Positions 24,401 to 38,100 of a stretch of 64,000 nucleotides of DNA are shown one piece after another. Numbering within the stretch: position 1 is the first letter of the stretch; each line of letters begins with the position of its first letter. The DNA lies in assembly GCF_036373705.1 (NCBI RefSeq), contig NC_089861.1:991501-1055500 (forward strand), in the 5' to 3' direction. Source of the DNA: Amia ocellicauda. Its lineage: Eukaryota; Chordata; Actinopteri; Amiiformes; Amiidae. The notes under the pieces are model-generated. The model did not search any database. It worked only from the letters and a program-made list of their open reading frames with translations, and was not told the origin of the DNA. The position numbers and the translations under genes are program-made.

Positions 24401-27400
24401 CTTTCTTTCTATTCGTTCATCTTCTCTTCCCAGGGTGGGCAGGTTTCCGAGAAAGTCAAATATTTAATCTGCTCCTGAGTTTTGGGAGACACCGATACGG
24501 GGGGACGGGGGGATTAAGAAATATCCAATTTCCTAACTACTTTGACAGAGTTTCATTTCCTTTGGTCTCCGTGCTCTGATGTGGCGATCTTGTCTCGTCA
24601 GCGCTGACAGCCGAGTGGCTCTCTGACGGACCCTGCGCTTGAACGCCACGCTTCCAGAACGACAGATGATAAATAATAAAACAGCTTGTAGCCACAGATG
24701 TTGGTCTAACATGGAGCCAATTTATTTCAGTGTTTTTACATGTGAAAAGCTATAACAGCTGCATTATTAAAACCTGGAAAAAGACGTTAATTTTATTTCC
24801 AACATCGTCTCAGGGTGGGGGAGAGGGGGATAATAATTTAATTACACCGACTTCACCCCATGTGGTCTGGCAAACCAGAGTATGTGTCTATTAATTAATT
24901 GTATAGCACAGCAGTTTTAAACACAGTCTAACAGTGCGGTGAGAGCGGGGAATCACATCAGTCCAGATCAGGCACTAACGCCCTGACCGATCTCCTGTGC
25001 GTGTTCAGGAGCTGGCGAATGATACCTGGACGCCCTGAAGTTCAGAGCATAAAGATGGACAACAGTTTGCTAGTGGTGGTAGGGGGGAGGGACAGCCAAG
25101 CTGTAGGACGTCAGCTGACTGAGTGTTAATACCTTGTGTAGACTGTTAGTGAAAAAAGACAAATATGTCAAACCCCTGTTAATGAAACTCGGATCACAAA
25201 CAACACTGACCTGCTCTCAGCCCGACGGATATCTTTTCATATGTACCTGTGATTTAATACCACCTGCTCTGAGCTGCGGGGGCGAGGAGTTGAAAAGGCC
25301 AGAAGTGAAACGCTCGCCCGCTAGCTGTCGTCTGTCTGGCATCTCTTTCGCAGGGAGCGATGCACTTCCTGTGTGGGTGGCAGGACTAATGCCAGGGCTG
25401 GGTATGGCTGGGCAGGTGCCTGTGGGTCTTCTTTACTTCACTAGAGTTGATGGTGGAGTTTGTAAAGCGCTATATAAATCTGTGTTGTGTTGTGCTGCAT
25501 TGTGTTGGATTGTGTGGCACCTATCCCCCACCAGAAGAGAGTGCCCTGTTGGAGGTATCGGTCAGGCCCTGCACGTGGGAAGAGCTGCTTGTGCGCGATC
25601 CGCATCGGTCGGCCACGGCGCCGTGATCTCAGGCAAATAGGTGCCATGAGAGTCGCAGCGCCGGTGTTAATTAGTCCATCATCTGCCACAGAGCCTCTCA
25701 GAGCATTACTCCGCTGTGTAAGTCAGAGCTCAGTGTCTCTACAGTGCTGGGAATTCTTGTCATGATCTATTTATTCTAGTGTTTACACATCATACGCTGG
25801 CCATGATGATGTTAATATATCTGTTTATTTGTTTGCATCAAAGCATGAATGAAATCTTGTTATGAGTGACTAATAAAATATAAATCAACTTGTCAGTTAG
25901 ACAGGACGCTTTATTGTGATGTTGTGTATGTGGAGAACACTGTGGTAGTGTGTTTATAACTACGTGAGATATAAATTACTAAATAGTGTGACTAAATGGT
26001 GATTATTATTATTATCATTAGTAGTAGTAGTAGTAGCAGCCGAGAGACCTGCCTCAGATGGTGTGTCTGATTAAAGAACTTGAGAACATTTCACACGCCT
26101 TCTTCTTAAGAGTCAGACGTTAAGAACATCAGAACATAAGAAAGTGTACAATCGAGAGGAGGCCATTCGCCCCATCGTGCTCGTTTGGTGTCCATTAATA
26201 ACTAAGTGATCAAGGATCCTATCCAGTCTGTTTTTGAATGTTCCCAAATTGTCTCTTCAGCCACATCGCTGGGGAGTTTGTTCAGATTGTGACGCCTCTC
26301 TGTGTGAAGAAGTGTCTCCTGTTTTCTGTCTTGAATGCCTTGAAGCCCAATTTCCATTTGTGTCCCGGGTGCGTGTGTCCCTGCTGATCTGGAAAAGCTC
26401 CTCTGGTTTGATGTGGTCGATGCCTTTCATGATTTTGAAGACTTGAATCAAGTCCCCACGTAGTCTCCTCTGTTCCAGGGTGAAAAGGTTCAGGTCCTCA
26501 GTCTCTCAGTAGGACATTCCCTTCAGACCTGGAATAAGTCTGGTTGCTCTCCTCTGAACTGCCTCTAGAGCAGCGATATCTTTCTTGAAGTGTGGAGCCC
26601 AGAACTGTCCACAGTATCCAGATGAGCTCTAACTAGTGCATTGTACAGTCTGAACATCACTGTTCCCAATTCTACACTTTTGATTGATTTGTCCCTAATG
26701 GCGTCTCACTGAGAGATGCCACACACACAGACCCTCACAGAGCTGATCCACAAAAATGAATTGCTTTATTTTGTTTCAGGGGATAACAATGGATGGCCCC
26801 ACCTCTTCGACAAATACTTCGGGGTTCTCAGCAACGATTTCGGAACCACGGCGAAGGAGTGCCGTAAGTATGTCTGTGCCTCCGCCGCGGATCAAACTGC
26901 AGAGCTAATGGGTCTGACAGGAGAGGAGGCACTTCACAGCACTTTCACGGCAGAGGCAGCAGAGAGAGGAGAGAGAGAGAGAAGTGAAGGAGGGAGGGAG
27001 ACTGGTAGTTTGTGATACAGAGTTTGAAATGCTGATGAGTTAGTGGGTTCATGACTATTCTGACACGCAGAATGAACTCAGAAGCCGATCAAAACAATAG
27101 CCTGTTTTTATTCAGAGGTGTGGAGTTTATATGCAAAACATATCATTATTTTATCCACTGTTCATATCAGATGTTGTAAATTTGCATATTTGGGCAGTTA
27201 AGTCGAATCCAAAAGATTTTTTTATTTTCCCAGGAACACATGACTAAAAGAAAATGCAAGTTTAAAACGTGTCTCGTTTTCGCTGGTTGTTTTTTCAGGC
27301 TGTTAATTGGGGAATCGCAGCTCCATTCAATTCATCTGTGAAACGGAGAGGATTATAAAACGAAGCTACAGTGCTTGGCTGTTTGGTTCTGTGATATGTT

Positions 27401-29112
27401 CCAGATACGCCTTGGTTTTGTGTCTGAAGATGTTACACTGAGAACGGTAATAACCGTGGCTTAGAAACTGCCAGATTAAATTACTGTGTGAACAAACGCA
27501 CCTGGCCGCTGTGTGTTCAGAGCCCAGATTCTCCTCCTGGCTTTATTTCTAAAGGGACAGAACTGCTGGAAAACATCTTTGTCTTGTGCTTTTTGTTAAA
27601 AACACAAAACAAAGCCCACAAAACAACTGATGACGACAACCAGACCCCTACACCAAATCAACTCTAAAAACCAGACACCAAGCCAGGAGGCTGAGAGATG
27701 GACTGTGGGGCTTTGAACAGCCCTTGAAATAGAAATGGACGGTTGTCCAGAAAATAAATCAATATATACACACAAACATGTATAAATATAGATATATACT
27801 GTTGTACAGAGACAGTGTTAAAGGGGAACTAGCGCAGCCCCTCAAATTACTTCATGACAGTTTATCTCCCTTTAATTATTAATCAATTAGAAATGCTACA
27901 TGTAATATTGGCAATCGTGCCTGATCTCCCCGCTGCATCCATTAGGGATGTAACTCTGCTCTGGATTAACAGGAGATAGACAGGGATGTTATTGTATTAA
28001 TAACGGCAAATACAGAGGAATTATGAGCCTTTATTAAGTGTAGTTATGCAACAGAAATCAATTTGTTAACTGTAAATAATGCCCAATTAAACCGCGGCTT
28101 GTTTTTACATTTAAGGGCTCAAAGTGTTCGTGGAGTCATACGACCACTGAGCCCAGTTATAACCCGAGAGGCAGCGGATGGTTGTTTCCATCCTTGTTGG
28201 TTTGCTTGTTTGCGTATCACAATGCTTCTGATCTCTGGACCCCCCCCACAGCAGAGAGTGTACTTGGTTATCAGTCATAATGTAATTTGTGACAGATTGA
28301 CAGTATTTATACAGAGATTGAATCATTAAGTTGGACACACATCCTGAGGGCAGGCAGTGGTTCCCAGTCTGGTCCAGACACAGCTCTTCCTGAAGACACT
28401 CATTCCTGTTTAAGTCACTTCAGTTCCTGACTCAGGACCGATTCTAACTGGCACTGAAGCGCGTGGGGAGTGGGGCAAGAAGGCAGGCAGCATCTCAAAC
28501 CAAAACCACGTCTCAGGGGAGTCCAGAGTTTTTGCCAGCAGTCACAGCCTGGCACTTTTTTGGTGCCCTGCTCCTCGGGGGATCTGGCTTTACCTTCCAT
28601 GTTGTCTTCCATGTTGTTCCCACTGACGTTCTTGTCTGCACAGCTTTGTAATTGATCCTGGATCTCCGCTCAAGGCTAGAGTCTGAGGTGGCCTTTTCAT
28701 CCTTTGAAGAGCTTTCTTCTTTCTCCTTCTCCTCCCTCTTCCTTTCCTACTCAGTTGTGTTACATTCCCACCAAATAAACGCCTGCTCCTAGGATACCCA
28801 CGTCCTGCCGCTGTACCCGGAAGGCACATGTTTCTCAGGCTCATTGACGGTGATCCCTATGGGTTCTGCATGAACTTCATTGGCCAATTTCTCCTAAGAA
28901 AAGTGTCTTCAACGTCCTGGATTTCTGACACTCCATCTGTGTTTGTCTTGCCATCTTTTCTTTTTTTGCTGACCCAAAATTTTACAATTGCTTCTCTTCC
29001 TCTGCGCCTGTCCAGTGCTGGCTGTGCTGAGTCTCTGTGTTTAAAACATCTGTGTGAAGGCAGGCAGGCCGCCTGTTGGCCAGAGCAAACCTTGTAGCTC
29101 TTCCTTGGGGTA

Positions 29113-29160
<48 letters not shown>

Positions 29161-32100
29161 GGGCAGCAGAGAGAGAGAGACAGACAGAGACAGAGAGGGG
29201 CAGCAGAGAGAGCGAAGAGAGAGAGATGGGCAGCAGAGAGATCGGTTTACGCAGCGGTGCAGGAATGTTGAGGGCTAAAGCTGGACAGAAGTCATAGTGG
29301 CAGGGTCACACAGAGGGCAGGATTAATAGAGGAACCCTTGATTGGTTTATTCATTTTGTAAGTGTCCTGCTTTTGCACAGAGCCCGATCCTCTCCCCAGA
29401 GACAGAGTTGTGCTATCTGCGCTGCTGCGTCTGGAAAAAGGAGGCAGATTGGAGGTCTTCGCACATCTGTTCCTTGTTCCCATTTTGGCATTCATTTAAA
29501 TGCCTTTTTAATTATTATTAGTATTTGTTGTTGTGCTTTCTGAAATGACGTCCACTCTGGGAATGGGATGCTGAAATGAAAGCACACATCCCTCCAGAGG
29601 ACATGTGATCCCTTCAACGTTTCTATAATAAAAACCTCACAGGATCACTTTCTGAATAGATGACCGTGAGAGAGAAGCTGCGACGTCCTATCAAAGAATC
29701 GTTAGATAAGGAAGTGAAAAGCAATCTGCTGGTATTAATCTCAACTTTTCACTTCATCTTTGTCTGGGTTTTAACAAGGAGAATGAGTGACACATGGCAA
29801 GAGTGCTTGTTACCTCATGATCAACGACTTCCAAAAAAGAAAGTGACGCATCAGTTCTGTGTGTGTACAGTTAAAATACACCATTTGTCTTCTGTCAATA
29901 AAGTGGCACACATACCCATAAACAGTAAATACACCCACAGTAAACTATTCCATCCTGAAACAGGCAATTTACAGTTTTTTTACAATCACTTTGTCACTAA
30001 TTTCAGAACCTTGATGTCATTTTTCAAAACTCTAGACGCAAGACGCAAAACTCAAAACGGTCATCACTTGTCAGGCTGTCCAATGTTCAAAACATTGCAT
30101 TGTGCATTCATATCTTCAAAGAAACCTTACACTTGCAGAATCATTGGTTCAAATAACTCATTTATGAAATACCATAGGAACATTAATTTAGATCACCCAC
30201 ACACAAGATACCGATAGTTTCACTGTGTACAATCATTAAATATTGTAATACAAAATATGTGATACGTTTCATTATGGTACTACACGTACATACATCACTG
30301 TAAAAGGACTAGTAGAGAGAATACTACAGACACAGTGGAATCATTGAACAAACTCTGAAACGTATCAAATCACAACATTATTTTTGCTTTGAATCAAAGA
30401 TACCTATTAGCTAAAAAAACGACAGTAAAACGTCAACTGCAGTGTGCCTCACCTGGCTTACTGTAAAAAGCAAAGCAAAGGATTGATTACTGTACTTCTA
30501 TATCTCATCACCCCTGTCTTGTGGATTTGGCCACAGGTTCTCCTCCACATCATGATGGATGTGTTCATTAGCCAAGCATCTTGGGAAGAGTCTTCGGGCA
30601 CGGCGCATCCAGGCCTGACACTGGTCTGCCGTGATGTCATTGCATGCGTCATCCATGGCCTGGAGACGGGTGAGGATTTCTTTCAAAAGGCACACAGTAT
30701 ACAGTGCCTTGCGAAAGTATTCACCCCCCTTGGCATTTTTCCTATTCTGTTGCATTACAACCTGAAATTTAAATTGATTTTTGGGGGGGTTATATCGTTT
30801 GATTTACACAACATGCCTACCACTTTGAAGATGCAAAATATATTTTATTGTGAACCAAACAAGAAATAAGACAAAAAAAAAACAGAAAACTTGAGCGTGC
30901 ATAACTGTTCACCTCCCCAAAGTCAATACTTTGTAGATCCACCTTTTGCAGCAATTACAGCTGCAAGTCTCTTGGGGTACGTCTCTAGACCACTCATTTC
31001 ACTATATACTCGTACCACAATGTGACATCAATCATCAGTAACGAGTGCCAGTATTGGAAAAGCAATTACAAGGGCCTGCATACATATACATACATGACAG
31101 TAATGTCAAATCTGAAAACATGGTGTGGAAAAGTGGTACATGAGACCATAGAAACAGTGTCTGATAAAGAATGATGATTAAATATTACATCCATAGTGTA
31201 TAATGTAGTCCAGCGGATCTCGTTATCCTGAAACGTTCGTGATCTAAACATGGAATATTGTTCGTCAGTTTCCATAAAACTATGCATTAAGAGTGATGCA
31301 ACAGTCATTTATCATTCTGAGCAGCTGTATCAATTGATAGTTAGATCTTTGTAATGAAATGAATAGACAGTGATCTCAGATGTAATGTGTGAATTGCATT
31401 TTGAAATGGTAATACTTTGATGTTAAGTTGTGTCATTTTGAACAGGTGATTTTAGTTCATTGAACAAATGATCTGAGGTTGATGTGTATTGTATCCAAGC
31501 AATTGGAAAAAGTGTTAGTTTTGAAAAATGTGCATTTTGATCATCGGTTGTGAGTTTTGTGTCTAGAGTTTTGAAAAATGACATCAAGGTTCTGAAATTA
31601 GTGCCAAAGTGATAGTAAAAACTGTAAAATAAGTGAAAAGGGATTATTTATAATTTAGTTCATTCTCATTTAATGTATTAGTGATATCATTGAATAAATG
31701 TGTTATGGATAGAAATGGAAAACCTCGAAGCTATCTCACTGTATCAATAAATAGAAAACAAAAGTATCCTCTATCAGTTCCCCTCTGGTTTATCAAAAAG
31801 TACACCCAAATGGAGGGGGTTCTGTGTGTGTGTTGATGTGTGTTTGTGTGTGTGTGTGCGTGTGTGGGTGTGTGTGTGTGCGTGTTGATGTGTGTGTGTG
31901 TTGGTGTGCATGTGTGTTTGTGTGTGTGTGTGCGTGTGTGGGTGTGTGTGTGTGCGTGTTGATGTGTGTGTGTGTTGGTGTGCGTGTTGGTGTGCGTGTG
32001 TGTGTTGATGTTTGTGTGTGTGCGTGTTGATGTGTGTGTGCGTGTGTGCGTGTCCGTGTACGTGTGCATGTGTGTGTGTGTACGTGTTGGTGTGCGTGTG

Positions 32101-35100
32101 TGTGTGTGTGTGTGCGTGTTGGTGTGCGTGTGTGTGTGTGTGTTGTCCAGTTAAATGAATCCCGGGTTCTTTGCAAATTAGAGTTTCTGTGGTCTCTAAG
32201 ATCCAGCACAGGAACGTCAGCAGCGATCCTCCACGCGGCTCGGAGTGACAGAGAAGAACATTTTCTTGATATTTGAATCTTAAAAAGTGTTTCATGCCTA
32301 TGAAAGTGCCGTCTCGCTGACTGCATTGTTTTTCGTGCCAGCAAAGCACTTTTGAGAGAAAAAGTCAGAATATATATTTACTTTCCTATTACCTTTTCTC
32401 TCAAAACTGATTTTCATATTTATATAACCTGTACATAATATCTGTGTATTATATTTAGCACAGTCTGTAAAGTCTAACCGCAGTAAATGAGATTGTACAA
32501 AGTCTAAATTCTTGATGAACTCACCAAGTGAAAAAACGACTTCATTTGCAATGCAGTCTTGTGTGTCAAATCTCATTATTGAGTGGGACGGATAATGAAA
32601 TGGTTTGCTGCCAGTTCAAAGTGACGGCGTTGTTTAATCAGGACGGGGGAGCAGTTGCTGAATCCTGGATGACTTCAGTGCCCCAGAAAGGGGATGTGTT
32701 TTTGTCAGGGCGTCGAGACCTTCAAGGTCAAGATGGGACCAGTGTGGCTCTGTGCCCGCTCTCGCCTGCGCTGTCCAGGGTGTGGCCCCTCTTGACCTCA
32801 CAGAGGGTTCGACTCTGTGATCTAATCCCTCAATTAAATCTTGTGTTTCGAGAATTAACCTGGGTGAATTGTAAACCCAGCTGAGAAAGAAAACTCTTCA
32901 AGGATGTTCAGTCAAAATGGCGGCTCCATCAATATGTTTTCTTGCTACATTGAAATATTGGGACGGGGGGACGGGGGTCCCATGGGCACAGACAACATCT
33001 CATCCAGTTCAGTGCTGGGGTCCGGTCCAGGACAGGAGGGCCCATTGAGGGCTTCGTTGTCCTCTGTAATGAACAGCCACAACTCAAAGCCTCAGCCCTG
33101 GACACACTCCAGTGAACAAGAGTCTGCTGCCGGTTCATGACCTTCGCTAAGCTCTTCAGGATATTAGACTAAAACGCTGCCAGTCCACAGACCGTCTCCT
33201 CTTGGCCTTCACTGCTCTGGCTCATGTCTAGTTTTCTAATTGTTATAGCAGAATTATTATCCTCAGTAATTGTGTTGTTGGTGTTCTTGTTATCAGAGGG
33301 GGAGAGAGAGGGTTACACAGAGTTCTCCGCAGTTTAACAGGGGCTTTGAAATGGTCCTGAGTGGAGTCGAGAGTGCCCTTCAACATGAAAGCGGAGTCTG
33401 AGGACGCGCAACGCGACCACATTGCTGTTAGCAGGGCCGTGCAGCAGACCAGCGGACAACGCGAGTCCGAGGGAGACTTTATGTCTTTAAATGTATTTTC
33501 ATTGCGTGACAAACTTTTACAATGAATACAGTCGGCTTGAGCAGATTGTTCCTGACCCCCGCTGCTCTCTGTGTACAGTAATGCCTCCCATTTTCTCTGC
33601 TTCAATCTGAGTGATGATCTGGTTTCCTTCTCATCACCGGCAAACATAATAAAAGATAGACAATCGGTGACGTTGATTGTGGGGTTTCTGCTGTTGTGTC
33701 CCTGCAGTGCTGGGTCCGGTTCCAGAGCCGTGCTCCTGCCTGGGCCTGAAGCTGGACTGCGACGATGCCCAGCTGCGGAGCGTCCCCTCCGTCTCCACCA
33801 ACGTGACCCTGATGTGAGTAGAGTCCTGGTTTCCCCTCTGTCACACGCAGGGGCCGCCAAGGAGGGCCCAGAACGAGGGACGCGGCCTGAACTCTCCGCC
33901 CTCTCAGCACACATTCGCAGCAGGGTTTTCAAAAGGGAGAAAGAGGAGCAGTTGGTTGCAAACCCTGCTTGATGTGACCGACTCTGTATTTCTGGAGGTT
34001 GGACGTGGATACGGAGCCGGATTGCTGTCCTGGTGAACCCGTTTCACAGGCGTTTACTGAGGCACTGCGAATGAGGCTTCACAGCTTCATATTGCAGCTC
34101 TTTCTCTCTTGTTGTCTCAGTTGTTTAGATCTTTCCCCCTCTGGTTTGGTATCTCACAACATCAGGCCTTGATGCTTCACAACACACGGGTTTAAGCTCT
34201 GACGGTTTGTGTCGTCAGGAGCAAAATGAAACATGAAAGCTCACTTTTATATTCATGTAGTTGATTACGATAGCGTCTTCCTTTCTGAAGTCTTTCCTCA
34301 TTAGAAGGGTATTTCGTTAGAGCACGACAACTTTACCAACAAGGGAGAAATTCGCTGCGTTGTGCTCCTGCAGTATCAGACAAGGTTTCGTTTGTTTTCT
34401 TTTTCTGTTTAATAACATTATCTTTATATCAAATGCTTTATTCTGCTTGAAACATTGCGGTCAAATGTATCAACAAGAGGACAGACGTAACCACACAAAT
34501 GGTCTCTGGATAAGTAAGATTAAACCAACAACAGATGTCCTCTAATACTGAACCAAGGGGCACTGAGGGATAGAAAAAACAATGATTTATGAAATGCCTT
34601 GCAAACAAATTCAGTGTTTATTTTCACCTGCAGGGAGTCAAATCTCATTAACTGCATCATCACACAGCCAGAGCAGAGTAGTGTGCAGGATTGAGTGTAG
34701 GGGCGGTTCATGTACAAGTGACAGTGTGGGTCAGACAGACTGGGAACAGACTGGGACTGTGCTATAGCAGGTTTGTGTTGTGATCCGCTCGCTCTGTGCT
34801 ACAGCAGGTTTGTGTTGTGATCCGCTCGCTCTGTGCTACAGCAGGTTTGTGTTGTGATCCGCTCGCTCTGTGCTATAGCAGGTTTGTGTTGTTGTGTGAT
34901 CCGCTCGCTCTGTGCTATAGCAGGTTTGTGTTGTTGTGTGATCCGCTCGCTCTGTGCTATAGCAGGTTTGTGTTGTTGTGAGATCCGCTCGCTCTGTGCT
35001 ATAGCAGGTTTGTGTTGTGTGATCCGCTCGCTCTGTGCTATAGCAGGTTTGTGTTGTGATCCGCTCGCTCTGTGCTACAGCAGGTTTGTGTTGTGATCCG

Positions 35101-38100
35101 CTCGCTCTGTGCTACAGCAGGTTTGTGTTGTGATCCGCTCGCTCTGTGCTATAGCAGGTTTGTGTTGTTGTGTGATCCGCTCGCTCTGTGCTATAGCAGG
35201 TTTGTGTTGTTGTGTGATCCGCTCGCTCTGTGCTATAGCAGGTTTGTGTTGTTGTGTGATCCGCTCGCTCTGTGCTACAGCAGGTTTGTGTTGTGATCCG
35301 CTCGCTCTGTGCTATAGCAGGTTTGTGTTGTTGTGTGATCCGCTCGCTCTGTGCTATAGCAGGTTTGTGTTGTGATCCGCTCGCTCTGTGCTATAGCAGG
35401 TTTGTGTTGTTGTGTGATCCGCTCGCTCTGTGCTATAGCAGGTTTGTGTTGAGATCCGCTCGCTCTGTGCTATAGCAGGTTTGTGTTGTGATCCGCTCGC
35501 TCTGTGCTATAGCAGGTTTGTGTTGAGATCCGCTCGCTCTGTGCTATAGCAGGTTTGTGTTGTGTGATCCGCTCGCTCTGTGCTATAGCAGGTTTGTGTT
35601 GTGATCCGCTCGCTCTGTGTTATAGCAGGTTTGTGTTGTGTGATCCGCTCGCTCTGTGCTATAGCAGGTTTGTGTTGTGATCCGCTCGCTCTGTGCTATA
35701 GCAGGTTTGTGTTGAGATCTGCTCGCTCTGTGCTATAGCAGGTTTGTGTTGTGTGATCCGCTCGCTCTGTGCTATAGCAGGTTTGTGTTGTGATCCGCTC
35801 GCTCTGTGTTATAGCAGATTTGTGTTGTTGTGTGATCCGCTCGCTCTGTGCTATAGCAGGTTTGTGTTGTTGTGAGATCCGCTCGCTCTGTGCTATAGCA
35901 GGTTTGTGTTGTTGTGGGATCCGCTCGCTCTGTGCTATAGCAGGTTTGTGTTGTTGTGAGATCCGCTCGCTCTGTGCTATAGCAGGTTTGTGTTGTTGTG
36001 AGATCCGCTCGCTCTGTGCTATAGCAGGTTTGTGTTGTTGTGTGATCCGCTCGCTCTGTGCTATAGCAGGTTTGTGTTGTTGTGTGATCCGCTCGCTCTG
36101 TGCTATAGCAGGTTTGTGTTGTGATCCGCTCGCTCTGTGCTATAGCAGGTTTGTGTTGTGATCCACTCGCTCTGTGCTATAGCAGGATTGTGTTGTGTGA
36201 TCCGCTCGCTCTGTGCTACAGCAGGTTTGTGTTGTGTGATCCGCTCGCTCTGTGCTATAGCAGGTTTGTGTTGTGTGATCCGCTCGCTCTGTGCTATAGC
36301 AGGTTTGTGTTGTTGTGTGATCCGCTCGCTCTGTGCTATAGCAGGTTTGTGTTGTTGTGTGATCCGCTCGCTCTGTGCTACAGCAGGTTTGTGTTGTGAT
36401 CCGCTCGCTCTGTGCTATAGCAGGTTTGTGTTGTTGTGTGATCCGCTCGCTCTGTGCTATAGCAGGTTTGTGTTGTGATCCGCTCGCTCTGTGCTATAGC
36501 AGGTTTGTGTTGTTGTGTGATCCGCTCGCTCTGTGCTATAGCAGGTTTGTGTTGAGATCCGCTCGCTCTGTGCTATAGCAGGTTTGTGTTGTGATCCGCT
36601 CGCTCTGTGCTATAGCAGGTTTGTGTTGAGATCCGCTCGCTCTGTGCTATAGCAGGTTTGTGTTGTGTGATCCGCTCGCTCTGTGCTATAGCAGGTTTGT
36701 GTTGTGATCCGCTCGCTCTGTGTTATAGCAGGTTTGTGTTGTGTGATCCGCTCGCTCTGTGCTATAGCAGGTTTGTGTTGTGATCCGCTCGCTCTGTGCT
36801 ATAGCAGGTTTGTGTTGAGATCTGCTCGCTCTGTGCTATAGCAGGTTTGTGTTGTGTGATCCGCTCGCTCTGTGCTATAGCAGGTTTGTGTTGTGATCCG
36901 CTCGCTCTGTGTTATAGCAGATTTGTGTTGTTGTGTGATCCGCTCGCTCTGTGCTATAGCAGGTTTCTGTTGTTGTGAGATCCGCTCGCTCTGTGCTATA
37001 GCAGGTTTGTGTTGTTGTGGGATCCGCTCGCTCTGTGCTATAGCAGGTTTGTGTTGTTGTGAGATCCGCTCGCTCTGTGCTATAGCAGGTTTGTGTTGTT
37101 GTGAGATCCGCTCGCTCTGTGCTATAGCAGGTTTGTGTTGTTGTGTGATCCGCTCGCTCTGTGCTATAGCAGGTTTGTGTTGTTGTGTGATCCGCTCGCT
37201 CTGTGCTATAGCAGGTTTGTGTTGTGATCCGCTCGCTCTGTGCTATAGCAGGTTTGTGTTGTGATCCACTCGCTCTGTGCTATAGCAGGATTGTGTTGTG
37301 TGATCCGCTCGCTCTGTGCTACAGCAGGTTTGTGTTGTGTGATCCGCTCGCTCTGTGCTATAGCAGGTTTGTGTTGTGTGATCCGCTCGCTCTGTGCTAT
37401 AGCAGGTTTGTGTTGTGATCCGCTCGCTCTGTGCTATAGCAGGTTTGTGTTGTTGTGTGATCCGCTCGCTCTGTGCTATAGCAGGTTTGTGTTGTTGTGA
37501 GATCCGCTCGCTCTGTGCTATAGCAGGTTTGTGTTGTTGTGGGATCCGCTCGCTCTGTGCTATAGCAGGTTTGTGTTGTTGTGTGATCCGCTCGCTCTGT
37601 GCTATAGCAGGTTTGTGTTGTGAGATCCGCTCGCTCTGTGCTATAGCAGGTTTGTGTTGTGATCCGCTCGCTCTGTGCTATAGCAGGTTTGTGTTGTGAT
37701 CCGCTCGCTCTGTGCTATAGCAGGTTTGTGTTGTGTGATCCGCTCGCTCTGTGCTATAGCAGGTTTGTGTTGTTGTGTGATCCGCTCGCTCTGTGCTATA
37801 GCAGGTTTGTGTTGTTGTGAGATCCGCTCGCTCTGTGCTATAGCAGGTTTGTGCTGTGTGATCCGCTCGCTCTGTGCTATAGCAGGTTTGTGTTGTGTGA
37901 TCCGCTCGCTCTGTGCTATAGCATGTTTGTGTTGTGATCCGCTCGCTCTGTGCTATAGCAGGTTTGTTTTGTGATCCGCTCGCTCTGTGCTATAGCAGGT
38001 TTGTGTTGTTGTGTGATCCGCTCGCTCTGTGCTATAGCAGGTTTGTGTTGTGTGATCCGCTCGCTCTGTGCTATAGCAGGATTGTGTTGTGATCCGCTCG

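Larger units (their letters stand above)
19506..26779 (+). other. rxfp1: rxfp1 intron 2
   Basis: A 7.27-kb phase 1 intron with donor gtgagt and acceptor tttcag. It contains three CR1-like fragments (two antisense, one sense), a possible SINE and a short ATT/AGT microsatellite near 26001-26036. The 168-residue open frame at 25134-25640 has no recognisable similarity and no splice context. Confidence 0.85.
29972..31624 (-). mobile_element. IS630/Tc1-superfamily DNA transposon with long inverted termini, internally deleted
   Basis: The left terminus (cagttttttt, then atcactttg, then cactaatttcagaacc, then ttgatgtcatttttcaaaac) is mirrored at the right end through 31624. The arms match for about 65 bases or more, and TA flanks both ends (29970-29971 and 31625-31626). 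Only the last part of a transposase frame remains. A second Tc1-like element has inserted at 30702. It lies in rxfp1 intron 3. Confidence 0.75.
26864..33707 (+). other. rxfp1: rxfp1 intron 3
   Basis: A 6.84-kb phase 1 intron with donor gtaagt and acceptor ctgcag. It contains a candidate conserved block, GA and TG repeats and the nested DNA transposons. I see no other exon. Confidence 0.85.

Noticed and set aside
25134..25640. 168-residue open frame in intron 2
   Set aside because: No similarity, no splice sites matching rxfp1 phases, and composition like flanking noncoding DNA.
29660..30217. 185-residue open frame in intron 3
   Set aside because: It crosses the left terminus of the DNA transposon and has no recognisable domain.
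31731..32349. Long Thr/His and Cys/Val open frames on both strands
   Set aside because: Produced by the TG-rich minisatellite at 31820-32148.
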